Shown here in pieces: positions 50,701 through 63,566 of a stretch of DNA of 64,000 bases. How positions within the stretch are numbered: the first letter of the stretch is position 1; the number at the start of each line of letters is the position of its first letter. This DNA comes from Sipunculus nudus (taxonomy: Eukaryota; Annelida; Sipuncula; Golfingiida; Sipunculidae): contig CM049313.1 in the NCBI GenBank assembly GCA_026874595.1, forward strand, positions 17,295,508 through 17,359,507, in the 5' to 3' direction. Under the pieces are notes generated by a model. That model ran no database searches. It was not told the origin of the DNA and was given only the letters and a program-made list of their open reading frames with translations. Position numbers and translations under genes: made by a program.

Positions 50701-53700
50701 TTCACGTTAATCCGTATGAACGATCCATTAAATTTTGGAGGTAATCAGAATCAAAATAATATGTTATTTTTTCTTAAATACCATTTTGACAAAAGAAAAA
50801 TTTTCTTAGTCCCATGTAGAAGCCACCCATTCGTATGCATTTGGTCTGCCCTTCGCTAGGTGAAACCGGGTCACTGAAGCGTAACAGTGTTTATACATGA
50901 AAAGTATGCATATGAACACATGACTGATAAATAGATTCTGATGGAGGTTTTTAGGCTCCGACTGCAGAATTTAGTTTATTAATATAATTCCTATCCGTTT
51001 TAATATATACTGTTAACAAATTTTCATGTTTCAAAGTCCCCGAAGATTGCGGATCCTTAAAAAATGTAAACACCCTTCAATCTTTGTTTAAGTTGTAGTG
51101 TTTTGAAAAACTTTTTTTTTCAAACAATCCATCAGTTTTATGAACTATTGAAAGCATGGTCATATTGGAAAGATATTTATGAATGTATAGAAATCACCAT
51201 ACCTGTAAACCCATAACAAGTCAAAGGAGATTCTTAACACTGGTCGTGTTAATCCAAGTGAAAAGCCCTCGCTTTGAAAGCGAAGTCAAATGTTCTTTGT
51301 TTTCAAATAAAAAGCTTAACTTCCAGTTGAGGGATGTATTGGTATAAATTAGAATTACAGTGGACCTATGATTCCGATATTGCCCAATACGCTCTGTGGC
51401 AGGTGAGTTCGAAATGCAAGAAAATCTCCAAGGCACCTCCTTGGAAAAACCGATGAGCGCAGATGACCTTATAGCACAAAAGAAATAGAAGCACCTTTTG
51501 GGGGAATGTTAAAATATTAATTTTGCAGTTTTATAGGGCATAATCCTGCAAAATGAAACAAACTTGACCTAAAAGACCTGAAACATGTGCCGAATTTCGA
51601 AGGCCACATCAGAACGGAAGCAGGCAAACCATTGTCTAGGGATGAAAACATCTGCGTATCTATTATATAAATAACAAAATATGTTACCTCAGTGGTTAGA
51701 ATTGCGGGAACAATATCTTCATATTCAATCTGCACTTTCTCTGATGCTTGTTTGGCCTTGTCTCTAGACTCGGCTACAACCACTCCGATCGGATGTCCGA
51801 CACAAGATACCTACACGGATGAGACACAAGACTCTGAGGTTTTTTAAATAATATCTTCATAATGCAATCTTATAGGTGCTGAATTAAATATTTCCTACAC
51901 AAACCCATATTCTCAAAATAGAAAGTCAATCCGACTTTGGTGTCCGTCCGGCTGATGATAAGAATCAAGGAGGAACTCCAAGGAATATTCAGAAAAGTAG
52001 AGTAACATGTGCACGATTGGACGTGGTAATATTGGCCGAATAAATTAAAGCGAACATTTGTTAGGTAACTTATACACCAATGAACATGTGAATAAGGGTT
52101 ACCTACATAGATAACACACAAGACTGCAAGTTTTTAACAATATCTTCATATTGTAATCTTATAGGTGTTGAATTAAATATGTCCTACACAGCCCCTTATT
52201 CTAAAGTTGTTCCACCGGTATCGTTTGGGGGTAAGAAGAGCGATATCTGTGACATAGGAATTGTATTATCAGTGCCAATGAGCGGTCCAATTACTCTCAC
52301 TGAAATATGTTAGCACATATTGTTATTTGGAGTAATTTTAGAGATAAATGTTATCATTTGATCACCATGCTGTTTTATGGGCGAATCCAGGATTTAAAAA
52401 AAAGGAGGCGTTCAACCCAGGAGCACTTATAACAAAACGGCAATGACGGCATGCTGGGAGCAAATAATGAAACCAAATTTTTTTCAAATGATAATACAGT
52501 CTACTGTCAAATAAATTTGAATAGATGTGACATAAAACATATAATTTCTGTTCCTGTTGTGTTACTATGACATATTTTGATCAGGCCTTTTTTCTGTTAA
52601 TTTGATGCCGAAAGATTTCAAATCGTTTGCACCACTTGACATCTGGTGATCACCCTTTGGGGCCCTTTTACACACGGCTGCGACCTTTATGCCACCTTTG
52701 AGCAACCCAAAAATGGCCAGGACGCTCAATGGTCGCCTAAACCCAGAAAATCCTGTATCTGTGTAACTGTTTCAGCGATACTTGTGCCTCCCTTGAACAT
52801 CCCAAAATGCAAATCCTCTGCATCACCTTTACAACCAACACAGCCACTGTTTCTCCATACTGCAACCACGACAATGCTTGTGCCTCCCGTCTGCCTGCTT
52901 TGAGCCACCTTTGAGCAACCCACCTCCTCGACGTACTTGGTGCGATTGTTTTTGAATACGTTTTAAAATTCATGTCGACCATGGCTTCCATCACGAAGTC
53001 TGAAACTCTTGTGTACCCGCTTTGAAAGATCCAGGCAAGCATTGAGCCTCCAACGACGACCTGGTAAATTTTGTGGTCGCACACGGGAGGCACTAGGATC
53101 GTCATTCTGTGTAAAGGCTGCTTAAAGGAGGCAGCATAAACTCATGTTTTCAAAGACTCTGCTACATATGGCCGGTATCTAGGGAGGATTCAGTTGTGAT
53201 CAGTCATCCGTGAACACTGCACAGTTTGGGGGCCAAGCACGTGAAACCAAACCAAGCACACTGACTCATGATCCGAAAAGTAAGGATTTAAGGAATACTC
53301 ACTAAAATGCAGTGACATATATGCACGATTAAACATGGGAATTTCAGTCAAACACTTGTTGCACCAGTGAACCTGGGAATACGGGTCAATAAGTGAATGA
53401 AAACACGGGTTGTGGATTACCCCACATTCAGGACCGCCCAATTGGCGGAGTTCTAGTTATAATTTTGACCAATGGAAGCCCTGTTAGATAGTGTATTTTT
53501 TAACTGCGGAGGAAAATTAAGACCTCTACGAATTATTGTTTATATCTAACACAATAAGTCGTGCGTTTCAGACAACAGTTAAGCTGCGTTTATGCGATAT
53601 GAGATGAGAGACGTTTGTATGTCTTTATTATTATTTTAGTCCAATCCTTTTACAATCGTTTTTGCCCCTTATTATGCGGAATTTAAACTAAACTGGTAAT

Positions 53701-56700
53701 GTCAAAACCGGTTAGATTACGAATGGGGGTAACATGATAAACTGGTCCCGTGATCATTAGAACGCGCAATATGCGGATCTATAATCCCCTGGAAGTTTGA
53801 TTTCACCGCATATCTCATTCAGTATTTCGAATATGAATAAATAAATAGTTGATGATCATTTAAATGCGGGAAAACTTTTTTCTTTCACACACCGCTTACC
53901 TCGGATCGCATAACGGGTACAAAAAATTTTATGCAAACACGTTTGTTACCTTGTCTGTTGCAAATAAAGTATCCGATTGCAATATAGAGAAGTGGTTTGA
54001 CCCAGGTATATCTTTATGTGTGAGAAAACCAACAACTCCCGGTATATCCAGGGCGGCTGACGAATCAATGCTGACAATCCGAGCATGAGCACGAGAACTA
54101 GTTACCAAGGCAGCATGGAGTTCACCTGAAATTAGACAATTCTTTTGTTAAAGCGATTGAAGAAATAATTAACAAATTATATACATTTGAGAGCACATGA
54201 CTGTAGGCTTTTCCTGAAATATTACTTTACTTTGGTGATACCCGTACGGAGCCGTATACGTGTCCGGACAAGTGTAACACAGCAAAACCCGCAGATCCTG
54301 CTAAACGCAATACATTTGAAAATAAGTTTGATTTATCGAATTAAGACATTTCAAATTTGTGTTTGGTTAAGTGTTAGGTCGACAGCTAAACAAAAATGAA
54401 CATAAAATGTTGCAGTCTTTTAGGTAGGGTACGTTTAACGACTTTTAAACACACACTGAATTCGAAACAAATTCGAAATTCGAAAAAAAAAAATGTTTTT
54501 AAATGTTGTACACTCGCGGAAGCATTTTTCTCCTCGCAATATTACGATTCATGCATGCATGTATTATATATGTATGCATATAAATCAAGCCCTGCTGTGT
54601 AATTTAATTTTAATAAGGAACATTTATAAGGATACGTGATCTTACTAACGATGCGAAATGATAAACGACATCATGCATGCAGGACGTATTAGGGTTCAGA
54701 TTCCAAGTCAATGCTTTTTTTAAATTAAAACCAGAAATTTGCTCTCAGAGACTGCAGACCTCCGAAAAAATGCAGTCATAAGACCCATATGACATTGTCA
54801 AAAAATGCAGCATTTTACCTTTTAAAAAATCCTGGATCCAGATGGAGATCCATATCACCGACAAAAATTATATTCTTGTATCACTGCCGAGCTATTCTGA
54901 ATTTAATAATTTCCATTAATAACTTGTGGAGTAATGTTGCTAACAGCCATACAAACTCCACCCCTTGGTGGCGGTCATAACAACTATCAAAGCTTGAATT
55001 TGTATTTTTTTCTATATCCAGCATTAGATAAAATCCAATACATGCCAGCTACAGAGACAATTAACAAAGTTGCTAAACATTTAGGAAAAAAATAATGAAC
55101 AGCTCCTTAAATGCTTTTGTTCCAGCAGCTGTAAGTATATTCATTGACGATGTTTTTTTTCTCTTCTCAATAATGGTTTGCACTACATGCGCTGGGCCAA
55201 TGATACTGATTAATGCTTTATACTTGGTCATAGATCGTCCGAGTATCAATACAGGGCTTTGTAGATCTATAGTACGTTGAAGTTAGCCAAATGTATAATA
55301 AAAATGGGGTAACAAAATTTGATCACACCAAGTTAAATCATAGACAACATTAACTTGTACGCAGATACAAAGTTTATTTAGAGAACATTAGAAAAGGAGA
55401 AAGGTCGTTTTACATTTATCAAATAACCACATATAATCCGAAATTAATTTTGAGATATTTGTTTTAAAGGTCCGCTTGAATTTTCCTATTGATATTAGGT
55501 AAACGTGAAAGACAACCTTCTTTCCGGGAGATACAGTAGTATCCACCGAGATTTCGTTCTGAAGTGATTCTCTTGTACCAACAATGCGCTGAATCGGAGT
55601 CACGTGATCACGACACTGCTGGATCGGGTTATGGGTAAAGAAATCTTTTTTCCTCATAATAGAATGGGGCCTCTAAATACACATGACGTAGGTATGAAAT
55701 GTAGTTATGTAAAATGTGTAGGAATAGGATTGTTTCAAAGAAACTATCATAAACAGGAATGTTTTTGCGGTGAGAAAAGTAATATATAATGAGCGTGATA
55801 TATGCAATGAAAAAGAAGGGCTTCTTTTCTTGGACTTAAACAAATGTTGATTTTAAAGTTTGACAGTTGAAAGAAGTAGTCCCGACCGTTACACAATCAC
55901 TCATTATGAGAGTTTTCTATTTAACAGAAACGACCTGTGGCGGATGGGTCGCTTACACCGATTTACACAGAAGAAATCGTGTGCATATATCTTCCTTGAA
56001 TGAAAAGGTTCAGCTCATGTGCAGTATCGTACCTTGGTTTTTAAAGAAAATCTGACTCTTGAACTGTACTTATAAACAAAAGGAATAAAAAAGGTTAAAA
56101 ATAAAGAGAGATTGGGTCTGCAAGCCGTCTTGGTTTCGCTAGGAAAGTTTTGTTTTGAGACAAAATAATTGAAAGGAAAATAATACACGTTGTTAAAAGT
56201 GGTTAAGTACTTTTACGTTGAACGCGATTTACCTTGGTATTGAAGCATGTCGTCAACGTACACTGCCTCGCCAGTCGTGTGTTCTAATGCCGAGTAGCCA
56301 GCTACATCACGACCAACCGCGTCTTCGGGTGGCTGATCAGGTGAAACAGTCTCCCAAACCTGAGTGCTGCTTATAAGACCACGTGTTAAATCAGGCACTC
56401 TCGTGGCATCAAACTGCATAGATATTTAAACAAATTTCAAATGGTTATGTTGAATTTATGATATGTGATAGTCTTTCTGGAATCTCTTCCTGGGAGTCCC
56501 ATAGAGAAGCACCCAAGTCTATATATAATGATGCTAAAATCGACATTCATGGTGAAGAGGATCTAGTTTACTGCACGACTATCTTTTAACAGCAATGCTT
56601 GATTTACAAATGACCTTTATCGAAAATCATTTTAATTTGTGAAAATGTGATTAAAAGCGATGTACAAGCATTTTTAATTTCCCCTCCTTACTTGCAAATA

Positions 56701-57999
56701 AAATAAACTGTATGAAAATGGATTTCAATAATTGCAACGAATATTCCCTGAAAGAAGACATTGTCTTAATCTTTGAAAGGTCTTTATCCAGTGTCACATA
56801 AAATACTAATGACATTAGCTCCTGAATTTTCCCACAGGGCATTCAAGCCAACTGCAGTCTTCAACAGGGAAAGACGGCCTATTTATAGTTGGTAAGCTGT
56901 ATGCTTAATTGTTTATTTGCTTCCCTTCAACCTGTCGCAAAGAATATAGATGGCAGCTCTCTTGAATCCATCAACATTTAAGCTGGTCATTATTCACCAG
57001 CGAGCGACAATTGGCCAAATCAGCATTGGAACATGGTACTATCATCGTGTGAAAACAATTTGATCAACATAAAGGCCTGTTATAACCTCCTCTTTCAGCA
57101 TCGTTGCAGCAATAAAACTTGAAAACAATTTTGCTAAAATGCCATGCTCTCCGCAAAGAACTCCATACGAGACGAGCTGATGTGGCAAGTGTATTTAAAG
57201 AAGTAACATCATTCTTCGGATGAGAGTTCCACGTTAGATGTTACCAACACCTAGGACAGAAGGCACTATCTCTTGTCAGTTCTAAGGAGCAGGAGGAGAG
57301 TTCACTTGAGCAAGCAGGCAGCTATAGGGGAGAGAGATTAGTTGTATCTACAGCAGAGAAATTCATTTAGGATCCAAAGGGGAAAATTAAGCTAAGGACC
57401 TTCAGTATGCGCAGGAGGAAGATGCATTGCAAAGTTGGTTAAGAGACGATCGAACTTTGGCAAAATTGCTTGAAATTAAGCACTCATGCCTTAGTGTGTT
57501 GCAGTCGATAAGTGAGACAATAGGTAGAAATAGGTTTTCTGTTTTCTAAAGTTACCTATTCTGCAATGGTATTCTTCGTATGCCTACTATAAACAATGCC
57601 TTGTTAAGGCAAATAAAGATTATAACAATTAGCCTTCAAGTGAATCAGATTCAACTGATGAAGCAAGCCTTTGTGCATCAAACCAACACATTCGGAGAGC
57701 ATGTCCCATATAGCTAACTGGCAAATGGTATCAGCAGGCAAGAACCAACATTCCTCATCTCATTGGCAATGGATTGGAGGAAACATAAGATGGAATAATT
57801 TCTCTCCAGAAATGTCTTGAACTACCTGGACCACAGACAGTTGCTGATCTGTTTCAGTTTGGATGCTTGGTAAATTAAAAGGAATCGCTCTTGCCATAGA
57901 GATAATTTGCCATGCGTGACGTGTATTTCAACGAATCACTTTTGTTGAAATTATTAAAATTCATTTTATATTCCATTTTTTAGCGTGAAAACAGGGAAG

Positions 58000-58037
<38 letters not shown>

Positions 58038-61000
58038 GATATAAAACTTTATCATGAATATGGCATCATTAGTAGACTTCAATACAACCGTCCTAATACG
58101 CCTCTGTGGGACTCAAGTGCAGAGATACCTCGCCTTGCAACTTCCACAATTGCGGCCACCCCAACAATTATGAACATCTTTCTTAATCTCGAATATATGT
58201 TCCATAAATCTTAGAAATTCATAAATACAACAGCCTCCATATTACGACCACTTTGGTTGCCCCAAAGGTGGTCGTAATTGGGGGGATCCCTGTATATATC
58301 GTATTTCGATATAAGAAAATGCGGATTAAGATGGCGGCCATTTTGAAATTCAACATGGCGAACAAGCCATACTTGTTAAAGTACGGCAATTGTTTTGATT
58401 TATATCTTGGTAAAGAATTGTAATCAGACCACTTATGTTGCATTTTGCATCCAGCAAAATTTAAAACATGCGAAAGCAGCTCTCATTGGTCTGATAATAC
58501 CGTTTCTAGCATAGAAGCAGACCAACGAGAGCTTGTTTCCTGGTGTAATCAAACTAACGAGAGCGGGTGTCGCGGGCTTAAAATTTTTGCTTGATGTACA
58601 ATGCAATATCAGTGGTCTGATTATTATTCTGTGCTCTGAGCGCATCCTGACCAGAGAATCTTGCCATAGCAAGCAGCGGTTACACAAGAAAGAGAGTAAG
58701 AGACGAATGCACTGTATAACCGCCGCGTGAGGAGCGTAACGATAAGGTGGCATCCATGTATTTGAATACCGTCGCTTAACTGGACGTTAGCAATCGCTAA
58801 GCGGTCACTGAAAGTCAATGGCCCACAACTGAGCGTTAACAGGGGTAAGGCCATGGAGTTTACGCAGTGAGTATAAGGTCAAGGTCAAAATAAATATCAG
58901 CTGAAAATCCCTGACAAAGGACTTATACCATGCAGAAGATTTTAAAAAATCGGCCATATCGATTTCAAACAAAAAATACCAAGGAGACAGCAAGATTTTA
59001 GTGCAACTTACGATTAACATTCTTCTTCATTTAATGTTTTAGCTTTCTTTTGCCATTTGATAAATAAAAATATTTTATAGTTTATCCACGACACTAAATT
59101 TTTTTTTTAAGATATGTAAAACAATGACATAACAACTTAAATTACTGACAAAGATGCGTTTATTAGATACCCAATTCAACTGTATTCTACCCACCTTCTG
59201 TGTTATGTGTATGGTCCATTTGCAGAAGGATGCGATTGCTAGCGCACGCTGATAATCAGTGACACCTGGAGGAAGGTTTAAGCATTTCGTAAATTCCTCT
59301 ACAAGTCCTTCGTCAATGTTTCTGTGTGTAAATAAACATCCGATTTATGAAAAAACATATGCTACTGGTCCTACCTCTTCTACAACTACTACTGATAATG
59401 ATACTGATAATAATAATAATAAAATAATAATTATAATGATATTTTTTTTCTTATGATTCTTAAGAAACGTTTTTTGGTATATGTAAATAGCTTGCTTTAC
59501 TTTAAACAAAATAATAATAATAATAAAAATAACAATAAAAAAGTATATTCCACTTTATTGTATCTACTGGTTAACTGGTCAGGTGACTTTAGTCGGGGTG
59601 TGAACAATTGTTTTTCTTACACAATTGAAGGGATATGTGAGATTTTAGGACTTTTAGATTTTAGTTCTGGATCACAGCAGAGATTAAATTCGTTTTGAAA
59701 TAAAGTGAAATCTCGCTATCACAACCACCTGCGGGACAAGCCAAAGTGGTCTTGTGAACGGGACGGTCGTCTTAGAGGGAGGTTTATGAAGTTTACATTA
59801 GTCTTGGCCCAATAAAAAAGATCATCTTAACGAGTTTGTCGAGATAGCAGGGTAGTCGTCTCTCTACCAGTTGATCAGATTGTATAATTCCTCTTCCACA
59901 ACAAACAGAATACACTCATCCTCCGTACCAATAACAGCATTGAAACAACAATGATTATGATATATGAGATGCTTGGATATTTATTGCTTGTTATGGGTGA
60001 ATTTATTTTTGGAGTTAATATTTCGCTGGAATAAGGTCATATTGCATGACACAATTTTAGGATCGGGCGGAGACATCAGTCTCGGAGTGGAATATGCAGC
60101 TCCAAGGTTTCCAAATGTGCCCTGTGAAAGAACGAACGGCTCTAACTATATGTAAAATGAGTTAAAATTGATCTTCGGTGAGGAAGTAGTGCAGCACCTA
60201 TTTGTTCTATAATATGACATATAATTCCTCACTATTTCGCTTGCTAGAAGATAAACCACAGAACATACCTATTGAGGAGACGATTTAGTTCCTCTTCCAT
60301 GAGAACCGGAACTTCCCCTGTACCGATAACAACACGCAGACTGATCAACTTCCGGTCGTCAATGATCATTGCCCGCACCGCCATGTTGACCACAGAGGTT
60401 TCAAACGTCCCTCTGTCGGAGTGCTTGAAGTACAACACATTGACTTCCTGTAAGAGCAAGAATGAGGAGATAACACATCGCCAACGAAATTTATTTTATT
60501 TGAACGATTCTCTCATAAGGCCAGAAAGATAGATTTTCAATCACTGCGCGCAGCAATGTTAACCTCTTCCGTGAGAACCGGAACTTTCCCTGTACCATTA
60601 ACAACAAGGAGGCTGATCAACTTCCGGTCGTCCGTGATCTTTGTCTGCATCGTGATCTGTGCACTGCGCGCAGCAATTTTAACTTGCAGCATTATAATAT
60701 TGATTTAGATAGAATTTTTTGCCGATTTAAGGAATAGAAATCAGACATTTCATTTCTTTCCTAAATGGCTCAATTTGCTCCAAATATATCATTGAAATGC
60801 TTCCAACAACAACTAAAATACGTGTGCTCACATATATGTCAAATTAATATTCCATAAGCATTGCTGAATTACAGTATCAAGCTAATTATATAACCTACGA
60901 ACGTAAGAAGAAAAGGAAAAAAAAAAGAGAAAGTCAGTGTGCCCCAAAAGACATACCTTCTCAGGCACAGGCACTATCACAGCCAGCAACAAGTAACCTT

Positions 61001-62708
61001 CTGCAAGGTCAGAGTTCAAAAGGTCAAGGACTGGGATCTCCTTTACCAGTTGACCTGTATCAGAACACACCATTGTTGTAAACTATGCCACCTCAAACAC
61101 ATAGCTAAGCAGCAGACTAGCATGGCCGATTCTGCTCTCAATAGTGAATAGGAAAAAGAATAGGATGAGCTGCAGTAACCATTTGTTAGCAATGTCTGTC
61201 ACTTAATTTTCTATTATCTTATACAAGGAAAACTATCATCCGTTATTGCAAAGGCAGGCTAAAGTTTGTCTTAGTTTAATCTGCAGTTCAAATTAACTCA
61301 GTATGCTCAAAAAATGGAAATGGGATTAGTTCTGAATTTTAGTCCATGATTTAGGCAAAAGGTAAGACCAAGCTGGTTGGGAGGGGGGTGGTTTAATGTC
61401 CCACTTAGTGGTAAATTTCTCTTGAATCTCCTAAACTTATGTAATACACAGGGACTCTGGAGCAATTCATGCGGTCGTAATAAGGTCATTACCAAAGTAA
61501 TCCAAGTAATGTATTAACCATATAATTTGTTAACCCAAAACAACATGACACGCAGTAAGCTGACACTGGCCTAAATTTAAGTAGCCATATTCTCACTTTA
61601 AAATGTATTTAACTTGTAGCCCAAGCCCAACAAATAAAAATTTACTTTAAAATATAGTTAAATGTTAGTTAAAGCATTGATATTTGAAGCACTAAGCCGA
61701 ATTATTTTTGACTGTTTGAGAACATGACCTTTGCTCTAGAGGGCAACTGAATAAGATGATTACAATATTAATCTTTGAACTTTTAAGTTGTGAAAAATTT
61801 AGAACAAAATAAAAAGCTTCCCAAACCATTTTTCTTACTATATATGAAGAAATTTTCTAACCAAAAGCATCTGACAAATGAAGAGATCAAGTTCATTTTC
61901 ATGTGCAATATCAAAGTCCTTTCGACGAGAATTTTTAGACGCAAGCACCTACTTTCAAATACTTGCTCAATCAATAAAATATTGTAACATAAAAGTAATT
62001 GTTAGTATAGTGCTAGACTTAATGACCAAATAATTTTATATCCAGGTCATTTACATATAATATCATTTTATATCAGTGCATGCAATCGTCTTTTCTCACC
62101 TTCCTGAACTACTCGACAGATGGCGCCAGCGGCAAGAAAGAATGTGCACAAATCTGCCTTACGGCACATCAGTGAACCACCAATGGTCTGCAGACAGTAA
62201 AACCAAATGTACATTAAATCAGTCAAATCGATTTAATGTGTTAGAAAATTATAATAGAAAAAAAAACAAGTCGGATTATTCTTAGAGAATATGCTGGTGT
62301 TTTACTTGACATATCGGGACATAATAGATTTATATGGTTATAAAATAAATGTGAAATCTTATGCTAACTGAAAGAGTAATTTTGGATTAATTCGAACTTC
62401 TATCGAAGATTTAAAGTTATTAAAAGCCATGAACTATGCAATCTTACTGCCATGTTTCTTGTTTGTTGTCCTCCAAACTGTCTTGTCACATTCAATAAAG
62501 CCTCTAGTGAGTGAAGGTCGCCTTAAAATAATCCATATTAAAGCTGTAAGTATGAATATTTTTTAAAATCAACAAATGTCCCATTCCGCTCAGCTGAACC
62601 TTACACACTTCTTAAAGGGTATAGCATTTAAATATAAGCCACGGTCACTTATATGTGTGTTAACAAGGAGGGAGAGTGCCTGATTACATGATAATGGTTA
62701 CAATTCTT

Positions 62709-62747
<39 letters not shown>

Positions 62748-63518
62748 ACGGCTCCGATAACACGTATTATATTATCAGGTATAACTGAATTGCTTGGCAG
62801 GTATCATATCATCAGCTTGGCCTAACTGGTCAATGAATTGCCCCGCAGTTGCCTTGGTTGCCTTTTTGCTTGGTTCCTCATTACTCAATCGGTTTTCCGT
62901 TGTTCCTATTGTTTTCATTCGGACAATGACACGGACCGCGACGCGAACCCTGCCAAGCCTCAGTCTCGTGACACAGAGAACTTGTCAGTATTCGTTCTCT
63001 GCTTGGCAGGTAAGGACCGTTTTTACTAAACTCTTAAACTGCGATAAACTTTATCATTTAGCCAATTCATTACTTTCAGTATATCACGTACGTACTATCA
63101 TGTAAACTGTATATTCCATATACTAATTGCACACGTTACTGGTAAATTCATACTTGTTGTACGCATGGATATTTGTATTCATGGTAATATGCAACGATAT
63201 CTTAAAATGTGGTTCCAAAATATATAGGCTCATTTGTATAATATGTAACGTGTTTTCTTGTGTAATGAATACCAAGAAATGTGCAAATGTATATTCTGTA
63301 TATTTCATGCCATTTATTGTATTTTTGCACCATATAGAAATGTTTATATGAAATGTTTAATGTGAGTATTCGTTCTCTGCTTGGCAGGGACTCCGGCTTG
63401 GAGGACTCCAGATTTGTATATATATACGGCTGAATAAACACTTTTATATATATATACATCGCCTTGCCTCGCTTTTCACTCACGCCGGGTGACTTTGGCT
63501 CTTGCGGGGAACACCCGT

Positions 63519-63566
<48 letters not shown>

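Larger units (their letters stand above)
51811..53949 (-). other. Gene B intron 17
   Basis: 2139 bp. The first ~290 bp after exon 18 are repeated, starting with an acceptor-like sequence at about 52095, and again in part near 53240-53440. Between the copies lies B-specific sequence (52200-53240). Confidence 0.7.
56414..59194 (-). other. Gene B intron 15
   Basis: 2781 bp against 712 bp in gene A. About 56440-58430 is B-specific. It includes a possible decayed coding stretch (56950-57880), (TA)n (58002-58034) and a hairpin (58238-58274). Confidence 0.7.

Noticed and set aside
58876-58887. AGGTCAAGGTCA direct repeat as a nuclear receptor site
   Set aside because: A single short site deep in an intron with no supporting context, unlike the repeated palindromes in the satellite.
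62794-63105. 103-codon open frame at the right end
   Set aside because: It lies wholly inside the solo LTR, has no similarity to known domains and is not conserved in gene A.
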